Source: Paraburkholderia azotifigens
Lineage (GTDB): Bacteria > Pseudomonadota > Gammaproteobacteria > Burkholderiales > Burkholderiaceae
Assembly (NCBI RefSeq): GCF_007995085.1
Contig: NZ_VOQS01000003.1
Location: 1,550,001-1,614,000 of the forward strand
Reading direction: 5' to 3'
DNA: 64,000 nt
Below, piece by piece: positions 25,192 through 33,930 of this stretch. Each line of letters opens with the position of its first letter. Within the stretch, counting starts at the first letter, position 1. The notes beneath the pieces are model-generated. The model was not told the DNA's origin. It did no database searches and saw only the letters and a list, made by a program, of their open reading frames with translations. The translations under genes were made by a program, and so were the position numbers.

Positions 25192-25844
25192 CGCTCGCCG
25201 TCCACACCAGCAACGAAGCAAAAGTCCGCGAAGAAATCTGCGTGACGGGCGCGAGTCTGTACGAGCGAGGCTACACGGTCGGCAGTGCGGGCAACATCAG
25301 CGCACGGCTCGACGACGGCTGGCTGATCACGCCGACGGATGCGTGTCTCGGGCGTCTCGATCCCGCGCAGATCGCGAAGGTCGATCTCGACGGCAACGCG
25401 GTGTCTGGCGGCAAGCCGTCGAAAACGCTCGCGCTGCATCGCGGCGTCTACGAACGCAACCGCGACGCGCGCGGCATCGTGCATACGCATTCGACGCATC
25501 TCGTCGCGCTGACGCTTGCGGGTGTCTGGAACGACGCCGACGTGCTGCCGCCCATCACGCCGTACTACGTGATGAAAGTCGGCCACATTCCGCTGGTTCG
25601 CTACAAGCGCCCCGGCGATCCGCAAGTCGCGCAACAGATCGCTTCGCTCGCCGACAGCGTGCGCGGCGTGCTCCTCGAACGGCTCGGTCCCGTGGTGTGG
25701 GAGCGTTCCGTATCGCAGGCTTCGTACGTGATCGAGGAACTCGAAGAGACGGCGCGCCTATGGCTGATGACGAACCCGCGTCCCGCACCGCTCGACGAAA
25801 CCGCGCTCGACGAGTTGCGTACCGTGTTCGGCGCACGCTGGTAA
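25188..25844 (+). CDS. otnC: 3-oxo-tetronate 4-phosphate decarboxylase
   Basis: A 218-residue class II aldolase/adducin-family enzyme. It has the zinc-binding histidines in RGIVHTHSTHLVALT near residues 96-104 and SAGNISARLDDGWLITPTDACLG near the N-terminus. OtnC decarboxylates 3-oxo-tetronate 4-phosphate to dihydroxyacetone phosphate, the exit to central metabolism. It overlaps otnK by 4 bp. A strong hairpin follows 43 bp downstream, before the transporter gene. Confidence 0.92.
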   Translation: MTLAVHTSNEAKVREEICVTGASLYERGYTVGSAGNISARLDDGWLITPTDACLGRLDPAQIAKVDLDGNAVSGGKPSKTLALHRGVYERNRDARGIVHTHSTHLVALTLAGVWNDADVLPPITPYYVMKVGHIPLVRYKRPGDPQVAQQIASLADSVRGVLLERLGPVVWERSVSQASYVIEELEETARLWLMTNPRPAPLDETALDELRTVFGARW

Positions 25845-25886
25845 GCCGTCGGGCATCCGTATCACCAACCCAGGCAAAAAGCCGGA

Positions 25887-25914
25887 GGACCGTTCGTTAG
25901 AGAACGGACGGTCC
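25887..25914 (+). promoter_or_regulatory. Intra-operon hairpin between otnC and the transporter
   Basis: GGACCGTTCGTT - AGAG - AACGGACGGTCC: a 12-bp stem, fully paired in RNA (one U-G wobble), with a 4-nt loop, 31 bp before the MFS start. No T-run follows, so RNA processing, mRNA stabilisation or an operator is more likely than termination. Confidence 0.55.
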
Positions 25915-25944
25915 ATAACCGGCGCCATCCGAAGGAGACAATGC

Positions 25945-27279
25945 ATGACAAGCTATCAGGCGACATCCGTTCGCCCAGCATCCACTGACGCAGCGGGACA
26001 ACCCGGCGCGGCTGAAATCGAACGCACCTACGGCAAGGTGTTCTGGCGCATCGTGCCTTTCCTGATGCTGTGTTACGTGGTTGCGTATCTGGACCGCGTG
26101 AACATCGGCTTCGCGAAGCTGCAGATGTCGCAAGACCTCGCATTCAGCGAGACCGTATTCGGCCTCGGTGCGGGCGTGTTCTTCGTCGGTTACTTCCTGT
26201 TCGAATTGCCGAGCAACATCCTGATGCATCGGCTCGGCGCGCGCATCTGGATTGCGCGGATCATGATCACGTGGGGTGTGCTGTCGGCGCTGTTCGTGTT
26301 CGTGCAGACACCGACGCAGTTCTACGCACTGCGCTTTCTGCTCGGTCTCGCCGAAGCGGGCTTCTATCCGGGCGTGATCCTGTATCTGACCTACTGGTTC
26401 CCGTCGCATCGCCGCGCGAAGATCATTGCGGTGTTCATGTCGGCGATTCCGGTGTCGGGCATCTTCGGCAATCCGCTGTCGGGCTGGATCATGCAGACTT
26501 TCGATTCGCATCACGGCTTCGCAGGCTGGCAATGGATGTTCGTGATCGAAGCGGTGCCCGCTATCGCCGTCGGTATCGCGACCATTCTGTATCTCGATAA
26601 TGGCATCGCCGGCGCGAAATGGCTGACGCCGCGCGAAAAGAAGCTGCTCGCCGATGAAATCGCCGCGCAGCCGCAGGAGCAATCGAAGTCGCATTCGCTG
26701 GGCGCCGTGTTCCGCGATCCGCGCACGTGGTGGATGTCGCTGATCTACTTCGCGTTCGTCACGGGACAGTATGGCCTCACGTTCTGGATGCCGACGCTCG
26801 TCAAGTCGACGGGTGTGACGGGCGCATTCGAGATCGGCCTGCTGAGCGCGATTCCGTTTCTCGTCGCCATCGTCGTGATGAACGTGATGGGCCACAGCGC
26901 GGACAAGCGCCGCGAACGCCGCTGGCATCTGATCGGGCCGGCGCTCGCGGGCGCCGTGGGCTTCAGCGTCGCGGCATCGTATGCGAATAACACGGCGGTT
27001 TCGATCGCGTTTCTGTCGGTTGCGGCTGCGGGCGTGCTGACCTGCGCTCCGCTCTTCTGGTCGCTGCCGACTGCGTTCATGTCCGGTGCGACGGCTGCCG
27101 CGGGCATCGCGATCATCAATTCGATCGGCAATCTGGCGGGCTTCGCGAGCCCGTACATGATCGGCTATCTTAAGGATGTCACGCACAGCACGCAGTCCGG
27201 CATGTACGTGCTCGCCGCGATGCTCGTGATCGGCGCGCTCGCCGTCTGGCTGACGCCCGCGCGGCTCGTGAACCGCTAA
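25945..27279 (+). CDS. MFS transporter, anion:cation symporter family
   Basis: A 444-residue 12-helix major facilitator of the anion:cation symporter (ACS) family, with the signature YLDRVNIGFAKLQM in helix 1 and GLAEAGFYPGVILYLTYWFP around helices 4-5. Members carry tartrate, galactonate and other sugar acids. Its place inside the otn operon points to uptake of L-threonate and/or D-erythronate. AAGGAG precedes the ATG. The central loop (about residues 225-250, charged KKLLADEIAAQPQEQSK) separates the two six-helix halves. Confidence 0.88.
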   Translation: MTSYQATSVRPASTDAAGQPGAAEIERTYGKVFWRIVPFLMLCYVVAYLDRVNIGFAKLQMSQDLAFSETVFGLGAGVFFVGYFLFELPSNILMHRLGARIWIARIMITWGVLSALFVFVQTPTQFYALRFLLGLAEAGFYPGVILYLTYWFPSHRRAKIIAVFMSAIPVSGIFGNPLSGWIMQTFDSHHGFAGWQWMFVIEAVPAIAVGIATILYLDNGIAGAKWLTPREKKLLADEIAAQPQEQSKSHSLGAVFRDPRTWWMSLIYFAFVTGQYGLTFWMPTLVKSTGVTGAFEIGLLSAIPFLVAIVVMNVMGHSADKRRERRWHLIGPALAGAVGFSVAASYANNTAVSIAFLSVAAAGVLTCAPLFWSLPTAFMSGATAAAGIAIINSIGNLAGFASPYMIGYLKDVTHSTQSGMYVLAAMLVIGALAVWLTPARLVNR

Positions 27280-27303
27280 ACGCGTTTTTAAGGAGTAGCT
27301 TCG

Positions 27304-28092
27304 ATGCCTCGCTTCGCCGCCAATCTGACGATGATGTACAACGAACACGCGTTTCTCGACCGTTTCGCCGCCGCCGCGCGCGACGGCTTCGAAGCCGTGG
27401 AGTTTCTGTTCCCTTATGACTTTCCCGCTGCGGACCTGAAATCGCGTCTGCAGGAAAGCGGCCTTACGCAGGCGCTGTTCAATGCGCCGCCGGGCGACTG
27501 GGCGGCCGGCGAGCGCGGCATCGCGTCGTTGCCGGGCCGCGAAGACGAGTTTCGCCGCAGCGTCGACGCGGCGCTCGACTACGCGCGCGTGCTCGGCAAC
27601 GACAAGCTGCATGTAATGGCCGGTTTGATCAAGCCGGAGCAATCGCGCGCCGCGCATCGCGACGTGTATCTGAAGAACCTCGCGTATGCCGCGAAAACCG
27701 CGCAAGCGGACGGCATCACGGTCGTCATCGAGCCGATCAATACGCGCGACATTCCCGGCTTCTTTCTGAACCGCCAGGACGACGCCCAGGCGATCTGCGC
27801 GGAAGTCGGCGCGGCGAATCTGAAAGTGCAGTTCGATCTTTACCACTGCCAGATCGTCGAAGGCGATCTCGCCGTGAAGCTCAAGCGCGATGTGAAGGGC
27901 ATCGGTCACATTCAGATTGCGGGTGTGCCGGAGCGGCACGAGCCGGATATCGGCGAAGTGAACTATCCGTATCTGTTCGCGCTGATCGACGAACTCGGTT
28001 ACGACGGCTGGATCGGTTGTGAATACCGCCCGCGCGCGGGCACATCCGATGGCCTGGGATGGATCCGCCCATACGTGAAGGCGCGCGGATAA
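27304..28092 (+). CDS. otnI: 2-oxo-tetronate isomerase
   Basis: A 262-residue TIM-barrel enzyme of the hydroxypyruvate isomerase (Hyi)/AP endonuclease 2 superfamily. Metal-binding and catalytic carboxylates are visible in [14 protein letters not shown] (Glu near 143), VQFDLYHCQ and WIGCEYRPR (Glu near 241). In this pathway OtnI converts 2-oxo-tetronate, made by LtnD or DenD, to 3-oxo-tetronate for OtnK. TAAGGAG precedes the start. Hydroxypyruvate isomerase is the alternative name; the operon favours OtnI. Confidence 0.9.
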   Translation: MPRFAANLTMMYNEHAFLDRFAAAARDGFEAVEFLFPYDFPAADLKSRLQESGLTQALFNAPPGDWAAGERGIASLPGREDEFRRSVDAALDYARVLGNDKLHVMAGLIKPEQSRAAHRDVYLKNLAYAAKTAQADGITVVIEPINTRDIPGFFLNRQDDAQAICAEVGAANLKVQFDLYHCQIVEGDLAVKLKRDVKGIGHIQIAGVPERHEPDIGEVNYPYLFALIDELGYDGWIGCEYRPRAGTSDGLGWIRPYVKARG

Positions 28093-28147
28093 GCATTGCG
28101 CCGGCGGATTCGACGGACAGGACAGACTCACTGAGGAACACGGAAAC

Positions 28148-29137
28148 ATGAAAGTACTGATCACGGGCGGTGCGGGATTTCTCGGCCAGCGTCTCGCGCG
28201 CGAACTGCTTGCGCGCGGCGAACTGAAGGGCGCGGACGGACGGCGTCAGCCGATCACGGAACTGGTGTTGCTCGACGTCGTCGCGGCGCCGGGGCCGAAA
28301 GACGAACGCGTGCGCGTCGAAGTCGGCGACATTGCCGAGCGCGGCGTGCTCGAACGGGTGATCGACGAGAAGACGGAGGCGATCTTCCATCTCGCCGCGA
28401 TCGTCAGCGGCCAGGCGGAAGCGGACTTCGAACTGGGCATGCGCATCAATCTCGATGCATCGCGGCTGCTGCTCGACGTTTGCCGTGCACGTGCACACAA
28501 GCCGCGTGTGGTGTTCACGAGTTCGGTCGCCGTGTACGGCGGTGACTTGCCCGACACCGTGCTCGATGAAACCGCGCTGAATCCGCAGTCGTCGTATGGC
28601 GCGCAGAAGGCGATCGCCGAACTGCTGCTCAACGATTATGCACGGCGCGGTTTCGTCGACGGCCGGGTGCTGCGCCTGCCGACCATCAGCGTGCGGCCTG
28701 GCAAGCCGAATGCGGCGGCGTCGTCGTTCGCGAGCGGCATCATTCGCGAGCCGCTCAACGGCGAGCCGGCCGTGTGCCCGGTGAACGGCGCGATGCGTCT
28801 GTGGCTGCTGTCGCCGCGCAAGGCGATCGAGTGTCTCGTCGCGGGCTGCGAGATCGACGGCGCGGCGCTCGGCAACCGTCGCACGGTGAATCTGCCGGGC
28901 GTGTCGGTGACGGTCGACGAGATGATTGCCGCGCTGCGCGAAGTCGCGGGTGACGCCGTCGCGAACCGGATCGAATGGAAGGCGGACGAGCGTGTCGAGA
29001 AGATCGTCGGCAGCTGGCCCGCGCGCTGGGATACCTCGCGGGCGAATCAGCTCGGGCTGCACGGCGATGCGTCGTTCGCGGACATCGTTCGCGCGTTTAT
29101 CGACGATGAACTGGGCGGCAAGCTCCCGCAGCACTGA
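28148..29137 (+). CDS. denD: D-erythronate dehydrogenase
   Basis: A 329-residue extended SDR with the N-terminal NAD motif LITGGAGFLGQRLARELL and the catalytic SSV...YGAQKAIAE (Tyr-x3-Lys near residues 154-158). It matches DenD, which oxidises D-erythronate at C2 to 2-oxo-tetronate, the same intermediate LtnD forms from L-threonate. With both dehydrogenases present, the operon can serve both substrates. GAGGAACACGG precedes the ATG. A terminator-like hairpin follows 14 bp after the stop, so this is the last gene of the operon. Confidence 0.9.
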   Translation: MKVLITGGAGFLGQRLARELLARGELKGADGRRQPITELVLLDVVAAPGPKDERVRVEVGDIAERGVLERVIDEKTEAIFHLAAIVSGQAEADFELGMRINLDASRLLLDVCRARAHKPRVVFTSSVAVYGGDLPDTVLDETALNPQSSYGAQKAIAELLLNDYARRGFVDGRVLRLPTISVRPGKPNAAASSFASGIIREPLNGEPAVCPVNGAMRLWLLSPRKAIECLVAGCEIDGAALGNRRTVNLPGVSVTVDEMIAALREVAGDAVANRIEWKADERVEKIVGSWPARWDTSRANQLGLHGDASFADIVRAFIDDELGGKLPQH

Positions 29138-29151
29138 TACATCCGATTGAG

Positions 29152-29173
29152 CGGGAGCGTGCGTTCGCTCCCG
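29152..29173 (+). terminator. Terminator-like hairpin after denD
   Basis: CGGGAGCG - TGCGTT - CGCTCCCG: a perfect 8-bp GC-rich stem starting 14 bp after the denD stop, followed by TTGTGCG. The T-run is short, so termination may be partial. Confidence 0.6.
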
Positions 29174-29230
29174 TTGTGCGCGCGCGCCGGCTCCTATAAT
29201 CGGACGATCCACTGATCACCGGGGGACGTC

Positions 29231-29488
29231 ATGCGGCGCAGCGCGATTCTCCTTATGGTTCTGCTCGCCGGTTGCGGCGCAACCGTGAAGCCGACGCCGA
29301 TGACCAACGGTCACGACGGCGCGGTGATTTCGTGCGACGGCCTGCTCTACAACTGGAAGATCTGCGACAGGGCGGCGAGGAAGACATGTCCGCGCGGTTA
29401 CGACGTTGTGGATCGCGAGGAAAAGAAAAATCACACCGACTACGGAAGCTACACCACGCGCAAGCTCGTGGTGAGTTGCAGACAATGA
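29231..29488 (+). CDS. Small predicted lipoprotein
   Basis: An 85-residue protein with a lipoprotein signal peptide: two arginines, a hydrophobic core and the lipobox LLAGC (modified Cys about residue 15). The mature part is short, hydrophilic and contains four further cysteines (ISCDGLLYNWKICDRAARKTCPRGYDVV and VSCRQ at the end), suggesting two disulfides in the periplasm. GGGGGA precedes the ATG. It converges with the metallo-beta-lactamase gene 4 bp away. Function unknown. Confidence 0.75.
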   Translation: MRRSAILLMVLLAGCGATVKPTPMTNGHDGAVISCDGLLYNWKICDRAARKTCPRGYDVVDREEKKNHTDYGSYTTRKLVVSCRQ

Positions 29489-29492
29489 GCGC

Positions 29493-30395
29493 CTACGCGT
29501 AGCGCCATTCGAAACCATCGCCGGCGCGCTGCACCGTACCCGCCGACGTCTCGGCAAAATGCGCGGCAAACACTGTTGCTCCCGTATCGGCGGCATGCGC
29601 GAGCAGCCATTGCCGCGACGCGCGCGCCTGCTCCTGATCGAGACAGAACGTCGAGTTCCATTCGGGCCGGTGAACCTGCACCGCGCTGTGCATCACGTCG
29701 CCGGAGAAAAGCGCGGTCTCGCCGCGCGAGCGGATTTCGATCGCCATGTGTCCAATGCTGTGTCCGAAAGTGGGCAGAAAACGGATGCCATCGAGAATGC
29801 TTTCTCCCGTATCGCGAACCACGCGCGACTGATTGGCTTCGATCAAGGGCAACACGCTGTCGTCGAACACCATGCGGCGCGGCGCGCCTTGTTCCGTCGC
29901 GAAGAAATCGCGTTCGCGCTCGCCGAACACGTAGGTCGCGTTCGGAAACACGGGCGCCCAGCGGCCTTCATCCCAATGCGTGTTCCATCCGACATGATCG
30001 ACGTGCAGGTGCGTATTGAGCACATAGTCGACGCGCTCGCGTTCGAAACCCGCCGCCGCGAGCCGTTCGAGCACGGGATTGTCGAGTCTGTCGAATAGCG
30101 CGCTGAACGAGCGCAGCTTGCCGTTGCCGATGCCCGTATCGACGACGAAAGTCACGCCGTCTAGCTCGACAACCCACAAATGCGTCTTCAACGGCACGCG
30201 CCGGTTCGACAGATCGATGCTTTCGGTTGCGAAGCGTTCTTCGAGCACGAGTCCACTTGTCTCGTCCCAGTTCGGGAAGAGCGTGTCGGGCGCGAGCGCG
30301 AACGTGGTTTCGTCGACGCGCGTAATGGTTGCCGCGCCGATGCGATGCACGAGGCGAGTGTCTTTCATGATGATCTGCGTTTCGTTGGGCTTCAT
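29493..30395 (-). CDS. Metallo-beta-lactamase fold hydrolase
   Basis: A 300-residue MBL-fold enzyme without a signal peptide. The metal motif HLHVDH is at residues 129-134, with further ligands His212/His216 (TFGHSIGH), Asp233 (FSGDVMHS) and a distal histidine in AAHFAE. The N-terminal segment VVDTGIGNGKLRSF resembles MBL proteins of the lactonase/YtnP type. It is the last gene of a four-gene minus-strand set (LysR, deacylase, MFS, MBL). A lactonase or esterase role on a carboxylated substrate is plausible. Acyl-homoserine lactone hydrolysis is possible but untested. Confidence 0.8.
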   Translation of the reverse strand: MKPNETQIIMKDTRLVHRIGAATITRVDETTFALAPDTLFPNWDETSGLVLEERFATESIDLSNRRVPLKTHLWVVELDGVTFVVDTGIGNGKLRSFSALFDRLDNPVLERLAAAGFERERVDYVLNTHLHVDHVGWNTHWDEGRWAPVFPNATYVFGERERDFFATEQGAPRRMVFDDSVLPLIEANQSRVVRDTGESILDGIRFLPTFGHSIGHMAIEIRSRGETALFSGDVMHSAVQVHRPEWNSTFCLDQEQARASRQWLLAHAADTGATVFAAHFAETSAGTVQRAGDGFEWRYA

Positions 30396-30407
30396 CTTCG
30401 GGTTGCT

Positions 30408-31769
30408 TCAGGCGTCGTTCGCAATCGCTACGCGCCGTGTCGCGACGGCATACAGCACGGCGCTGATCAACGCCGACACGCCGCCGACCAGCGCCAGCGC
30501 AATGCCGAGACTCGCGCCTGTTTGCCCGAGCCGCTCGTTCAGATAACCGACCGACAGCGGACCGACGCCGCCGCTGATCGCGTTCGTCATGAACACCAGC
30601 AAGGCGAGCGAGCGGCCGCGCATGCGGTTCGGCACGGCGATTTGCAGCGGCACGGGCGCGAGTCCCATCGCGATGCTCGCCGTGAATGCGCAGATGCCGT
30701 AGAGCGCGATCGCGACGGCGCTGTCGCTGACTAGCGGCATCGCGATCGCAGCGGGCACCAGCAGCGCAACGGCGCACGTCGAAAAGGCCAGCACTTTGCG
30801 CAGTGTACTGTCGTCGGTGACGCGCGTCGCGAGCACGCCGGCACACGCGACACCGAGTATTCCGCCGATCATGTACGCGGGCGCGGCCATCTGTCCGACC
30901 GTTTTCGGTGCTAGATGGAAGTGGCGCATCAGCAGTGTCGGGAACCACGCAGCGTGCGAGTAGAACAGCGTGATCAGCGCGACATACGCGGCGAAGTAGG
31001 GCAGACAGAAACGGTTGCGCACGAACAGTTGATGGACGACATCGCGCAACGAAGGCATGTCGTCGCGTGCGTGCGTTGCGTGTGCGGATGTTTCGAGGCG
31101 GGCGGGCTCGCGGATCGTGAACGCCACCAGTGCGGCCAGAATCAGGCCCGGCAGGCCGACGATCGCGAAGATCGCCTGCCACGGCGCGATGCCGTGCGCA
31201 GCGAGCCACGCGTTGCCATGACCGTTCGCCGCCGCCGACAACAGCATGCCGCCACCGAACAGCGCGACGCCGCCGCCCACGTACGGCCCGAGCATGAACA
31301 CGCTGCTCGCGCGCGCCACGCGACGCGGTGCGAACATGTCGCTGAAGATCGACAGCGCAGCAGGACTCAACGCCGCCTCGGCGACGGCCGTGCCCGCGCG
31401 GGCGAGCAGCAGTTCGGAGAAGTTCGTCGCGAAGCCGCACAGCGTGGTCGAGACCGCCCAGATGGCGATGCAGGCCGCGATCAGCCTGACGCGGTTCGTG
31501 CGATCGACGAGCCGCGCGATGAACACGCCCGCCGTCGCGTAGCACATCGTGAACGAGAAGCCTTGCAGCAGACCGATCTGCGTGTCCGTGAGCAGCAGCG
31601 ACTGCTTGATCGGCTGCACGAGAATGCTGACGATCTGCCGGTCCAGATACGAGAACGCAAAGCAGATGAAGAAGAGCAGCACGATATAGACGGGATGGCG
31701 CACGCTGTCGTGGTGAGTCGTCTGAGTGGCTTCGTCGGCTTGCTGCGTCAAGGCGGGATGGGCGCTCAT
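30408..31769 (-). CDS. MFS transporter
   Basis: A 453-residue, 12-helix major facilitator. Helix 1 has FAFSYLDRQIVSILVQPIKQSL, and the loop between helices 2 and 3 has FIARLVDRTNRVRLI, similar to the aromatic acid/hexuronate-type MFS of Burkholderia. It lies between the deacylase gene (39 bp) and the MBL gene (12 bp) on one strand, so it likely imports the substrate they process. The substrate is unknown. Confidence 0.85.
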   Translation of the reverse strand: MSAHPALTQQADEATQTTHHDSVRHPVYIVLLFFICFAFSYLDRQIVSILVQPIKQSLLLTDTQIGLLQGFSFTMCYATAGVFIARLVDRTNRVRLIAACIAIWAVSTTLCGFATNFSELLLARAGTAVAEAALSPAALSIFSDMFAPRRVARASSVFMLGPYVGGGVALFGGGMLLSAAANGHGNAWLAAHGIAPWQAIFAIVGLPGLILAALVAFTIREPARLETSAHATHARDDMPSLRDVVHQLFVRNRFCLPYFAAYVALITLFYSHAAWFPTLLMRHFHLAPKTVGQMAAPAYMIGGILGVACAGVLATRVTDDSTLRKVLAFSTCAVALLVPAAIAMPLVSDSAVAIALYGICAFTASIAMGLAPVPLQIAVPNRMRGRSLALLVFMTNAISGGVGPLSVGYLNERLGQTGASLGIALALVGGVSALISAVLYAVATRRVAIANDA

Positions 31770-31808
31770 TCGCGGTCTCCGTGGAGTGAGTCGGGACGTG
31801 TGTGGCGT

Positions 31809-32816
31809 TCAGCCGGCGTGCGTTTCGGCAGCGAGCAGCGCGATGCAATCGCCGGGCTCGACACGTGCGAAAGTGCGCAAACACATGACCGTGCCGTCGC
31901 CGCGAAAAGCGATCTCGATGGGCGCTTGCCACGGACGGTGAGGGTCGAACAGACGTCCCGCTAGTTGACCTTCGCGAACCTGATCGCCGAGTGCGAACGC
32001 GGGCTCGAACACGCCCGCATGCGGCGCATAGACATAGTGCTGCGCGCCTTCAACGCGAAAGTAGCGTGTCGCGGGCGTAGAGCGCGGCGCGTCCGACGTC
32101 ACGCCGAGCCGATGCAGCACGCGCTGCAAGCCGCTTTCGACGATCGCCAGATTCGCCGCATCGCAGCCCGCATGGCCGCCGAATTCGCCGCATAGAAAAA
32201 GCTTGCCGTGCCGTTGCGCTGCGGCGGCGAACGTACGGTCTTCGCCGAGCAGATTCATGATCATCGTGTTCGGTGCGCCGAACGCGCGCACCAGATCGCC
32301 GTACAGCGCGCGGTGTTCGGCTTGAGCGGGCGGCGATGCGAGCAGCGTCGGCGCATGTTCGAACGAAGCGCCGCCCGCGTGCAGATCGATCACGACATCG
32401 GCACGTGGCAGCAGTTCGTTTTCGATGTAATGCGCAATCATCTCGGTCGGCTGTCCGTTGCGCGCGCCGGGAAAGAGCCGGTTCAGATTGCCGCGATCGA
32501 TCGGCGACGTGCGCGTGCCGTTGACGAAGGCCGGGAAGTTCAAAGCGGGAATCACGATGAGGCGGCCGCGTATCGACATCGACGGCATTCGTTGCATCAG
32601 CTTGAACAGTGCGACGGGGCCTTCGTATTCGTCGCCATGATTGCCGCCCGTCAGCAGCACGGTCGGGCCCGTGCCTGCATTGAGCACGGCGAGCGGGATG
32701 GGAATGTGGCCGTATGCTGAGCGGTCGTGCGACCACGGCAGCCGCAGCGTGCCTGTCTGAAAACCCGTGCGTTCGAAATCGACGTCGGTGGCGATGAGGG
32801 AAGGAAGATTGGACAT
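31809..32816 (-). CDS. Succinylglutamate desuccinylase/aspartoacylase family deacylase
   Basis: A 335-residue zinc carboxypeptidase-like amidohydrolase of the AstE/ASPA family. Zinc ligands are visible in TGGNHGDEYEG (His and Glu near residues 59-63) and VIDLHAGG (His near 144). The proposed catalytic Glu is in LCGEFGG, and a beta-rich C-terminal domain follows. It resembles N-acetyl-diaminobutyrate deacetylases (DoeB type) of ectoine catabolism, but no other ectoine genes are present. Probably removes an acyl group from an N-acyl amino acid taken up by the neighbouring MFS protein. Confidence 0.8.
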   Translation of the reverse strand: MSNLPSLIATDVDFERTGFQTGTLRLPWSHDRSAYGHIPIPLAVLNAGTGPTVLLTGGNHGDEYEGPVALFKLMQRMPSMSIRGRLIVIPALNFPAFVNGTRTSPIDRGNLNRLFPGARNGQPTEMIAHYIENELLPRADVVIDLHAGGASFEHAPTLLASPPAQAEHRALYGDLVRAFGAPNTMIMNLLGEDRTFAAAAQRHGKLFLCGEFGGHAGCDAANLAIVESGLQRVLHRLGVTSDAPRSTPATRYFRVEGAQHYVYAPHAGVFEPAFALGDQVREGQLAGRLFDPHRPWQAPIEIAFRGDGTVMCLRTFARVEPGDCIALLAAETHAG

Positions 32817-32944
32817 GGCGCGATCGGTAAAGAGCGAGGCGGCGCCTCGTTGTCTTTAATATCGCCGACGATAAAACGCCCGGCCAATGCCGTTTTCTGC
32901 GGCAGCCGATGCCTTGCAGGCATCGCTATCGCTGTGAATTGCTG

Positions 32945-33820
32945 CTACTTCAACTGCTCGATAAATCGGCTCAGTGCTGGATTGGCTTCGTGTTCGGCGA
33001 AACAGAATTCGAGCGGCAGCGGCACCGACAGATCCCGCAATTCGACGAAGCGCACGCGCGCGGGCGGACGGTCGCGATTCGCCGCGTTGACGATCGCGAC
33101 GCCCATGCCCGCCGACACCAGCGAAAGAATCGCGGTTTCCGTCGATGCTTCCTGGCGGATGTCGAGCGTGAGGCCGCGCTCTGCGCAAGCGGCAATCAGG
33201 CGGTCGTAGTACGCGGGATACACGTTGCGAGGAAACGCGATGAACGGCTTGCCCGTGAGTTCGGCTGCCGCAATCGGGCCTTCGTGACCGAGCGGCCACG
33301 TGTCGGGCACAGCCAGCACGACGTTCTGCTCGAGCACGGGCACGCCCGCGATGCCTTCGGGCAGCGCGCCGACGCGATAGCAGAAGCCGCCGTCGAGCCT
33401 TCCGGCGGCAAGCGAGTCGAACTGCTCGGGCGTGTTCATCGGCTGAAGTTCGAGCGCGACGTCGGGCGCCGCCTGTTCGAACGCGCTCAATGCATGCGAG
33501 ACGATGCCGCTCCACGCGGCGTTCTCGACGAAGCCGATGCGCAGATGACCTTGCACGCCCGACGCAATGCGGCGCGCGAGACGGTTCGCGGCATCGACGC
33601 GCGCGAGAATTTCACGCGCTTCCGACAGATACGCGATGCCCGCCGCCGTGAGCTTCAGCCCGCGCGGCGTGCGCTCAAACAGCGCCGCGCCGATCGCATC
33701 TTCGAGGTCTTGCACCTGACGCGAAATGGCCGGCTGCGTCACGTGCAGCTGTTCGGAGGCGGCGCGTACGCTGCGCAGCTCGGCGACAGCGATGAAATAG
33801 CGGAGATGCCGAAGTTCCAT
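32945..33820 (-). CDS. LysR regulator of the deacylase/MFS/MBL cluster
   Basis: A 291-residue LysR-type regulator: helix-turn-helix MELRHLRYFIAVAELRSVRA through ISRQVQDLEDAIG, then an effector domain from about residue 90. It is transcribed in the same direction as the three genes that follow, with a 128-bp gap to the deacylase start. It is therefore a likely regulator of the cluster but not in the usual divergent arrangement. Effector unknown. Confidence 0.83.
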   Translation of the reverse strand: MELRHLRYFIAVAELRSVRAASEQLHVTQPAISRQVQDLEDAIGAALFERTPRGLKLTAAGIAYLSEAREILARVDAANRLARRIASGVQGHLRIGFVENAAWSGIVSHALSAFEQAAPDVALELQPMNTPEQFDSLAAGRLDGGFCYRVGALPEGIAGVPVLEQNVVLAVPDTWPLGHEGPIAAAELTGKPFIAFPRNVYPAYYDRLIAACAERGLTLDIRQEASTETAILSLVSAGMGVAIVNAANRDRPPARVRFVELRDLSVPLPLEFCFAEHEANPALSRFIEQLK

Positions 33821-33930
33821 ACCGATCCCGGCAAGTGAGACTGGCGGAAATGATAGTGCAGGCGCGCTGCTGCACGGTGCCGGATTTCGGGCTGCATCGG
33901 AAGAGCGTGCGGTTTCAGATCGCGGCTACG

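Noticed and set aside
25897..28164. A 755-codon antisense frame over the otn transporter and otnI
   Set aside because: Arg/His/Glu-rich composition typical of shadow frames, opposite two intact genes.
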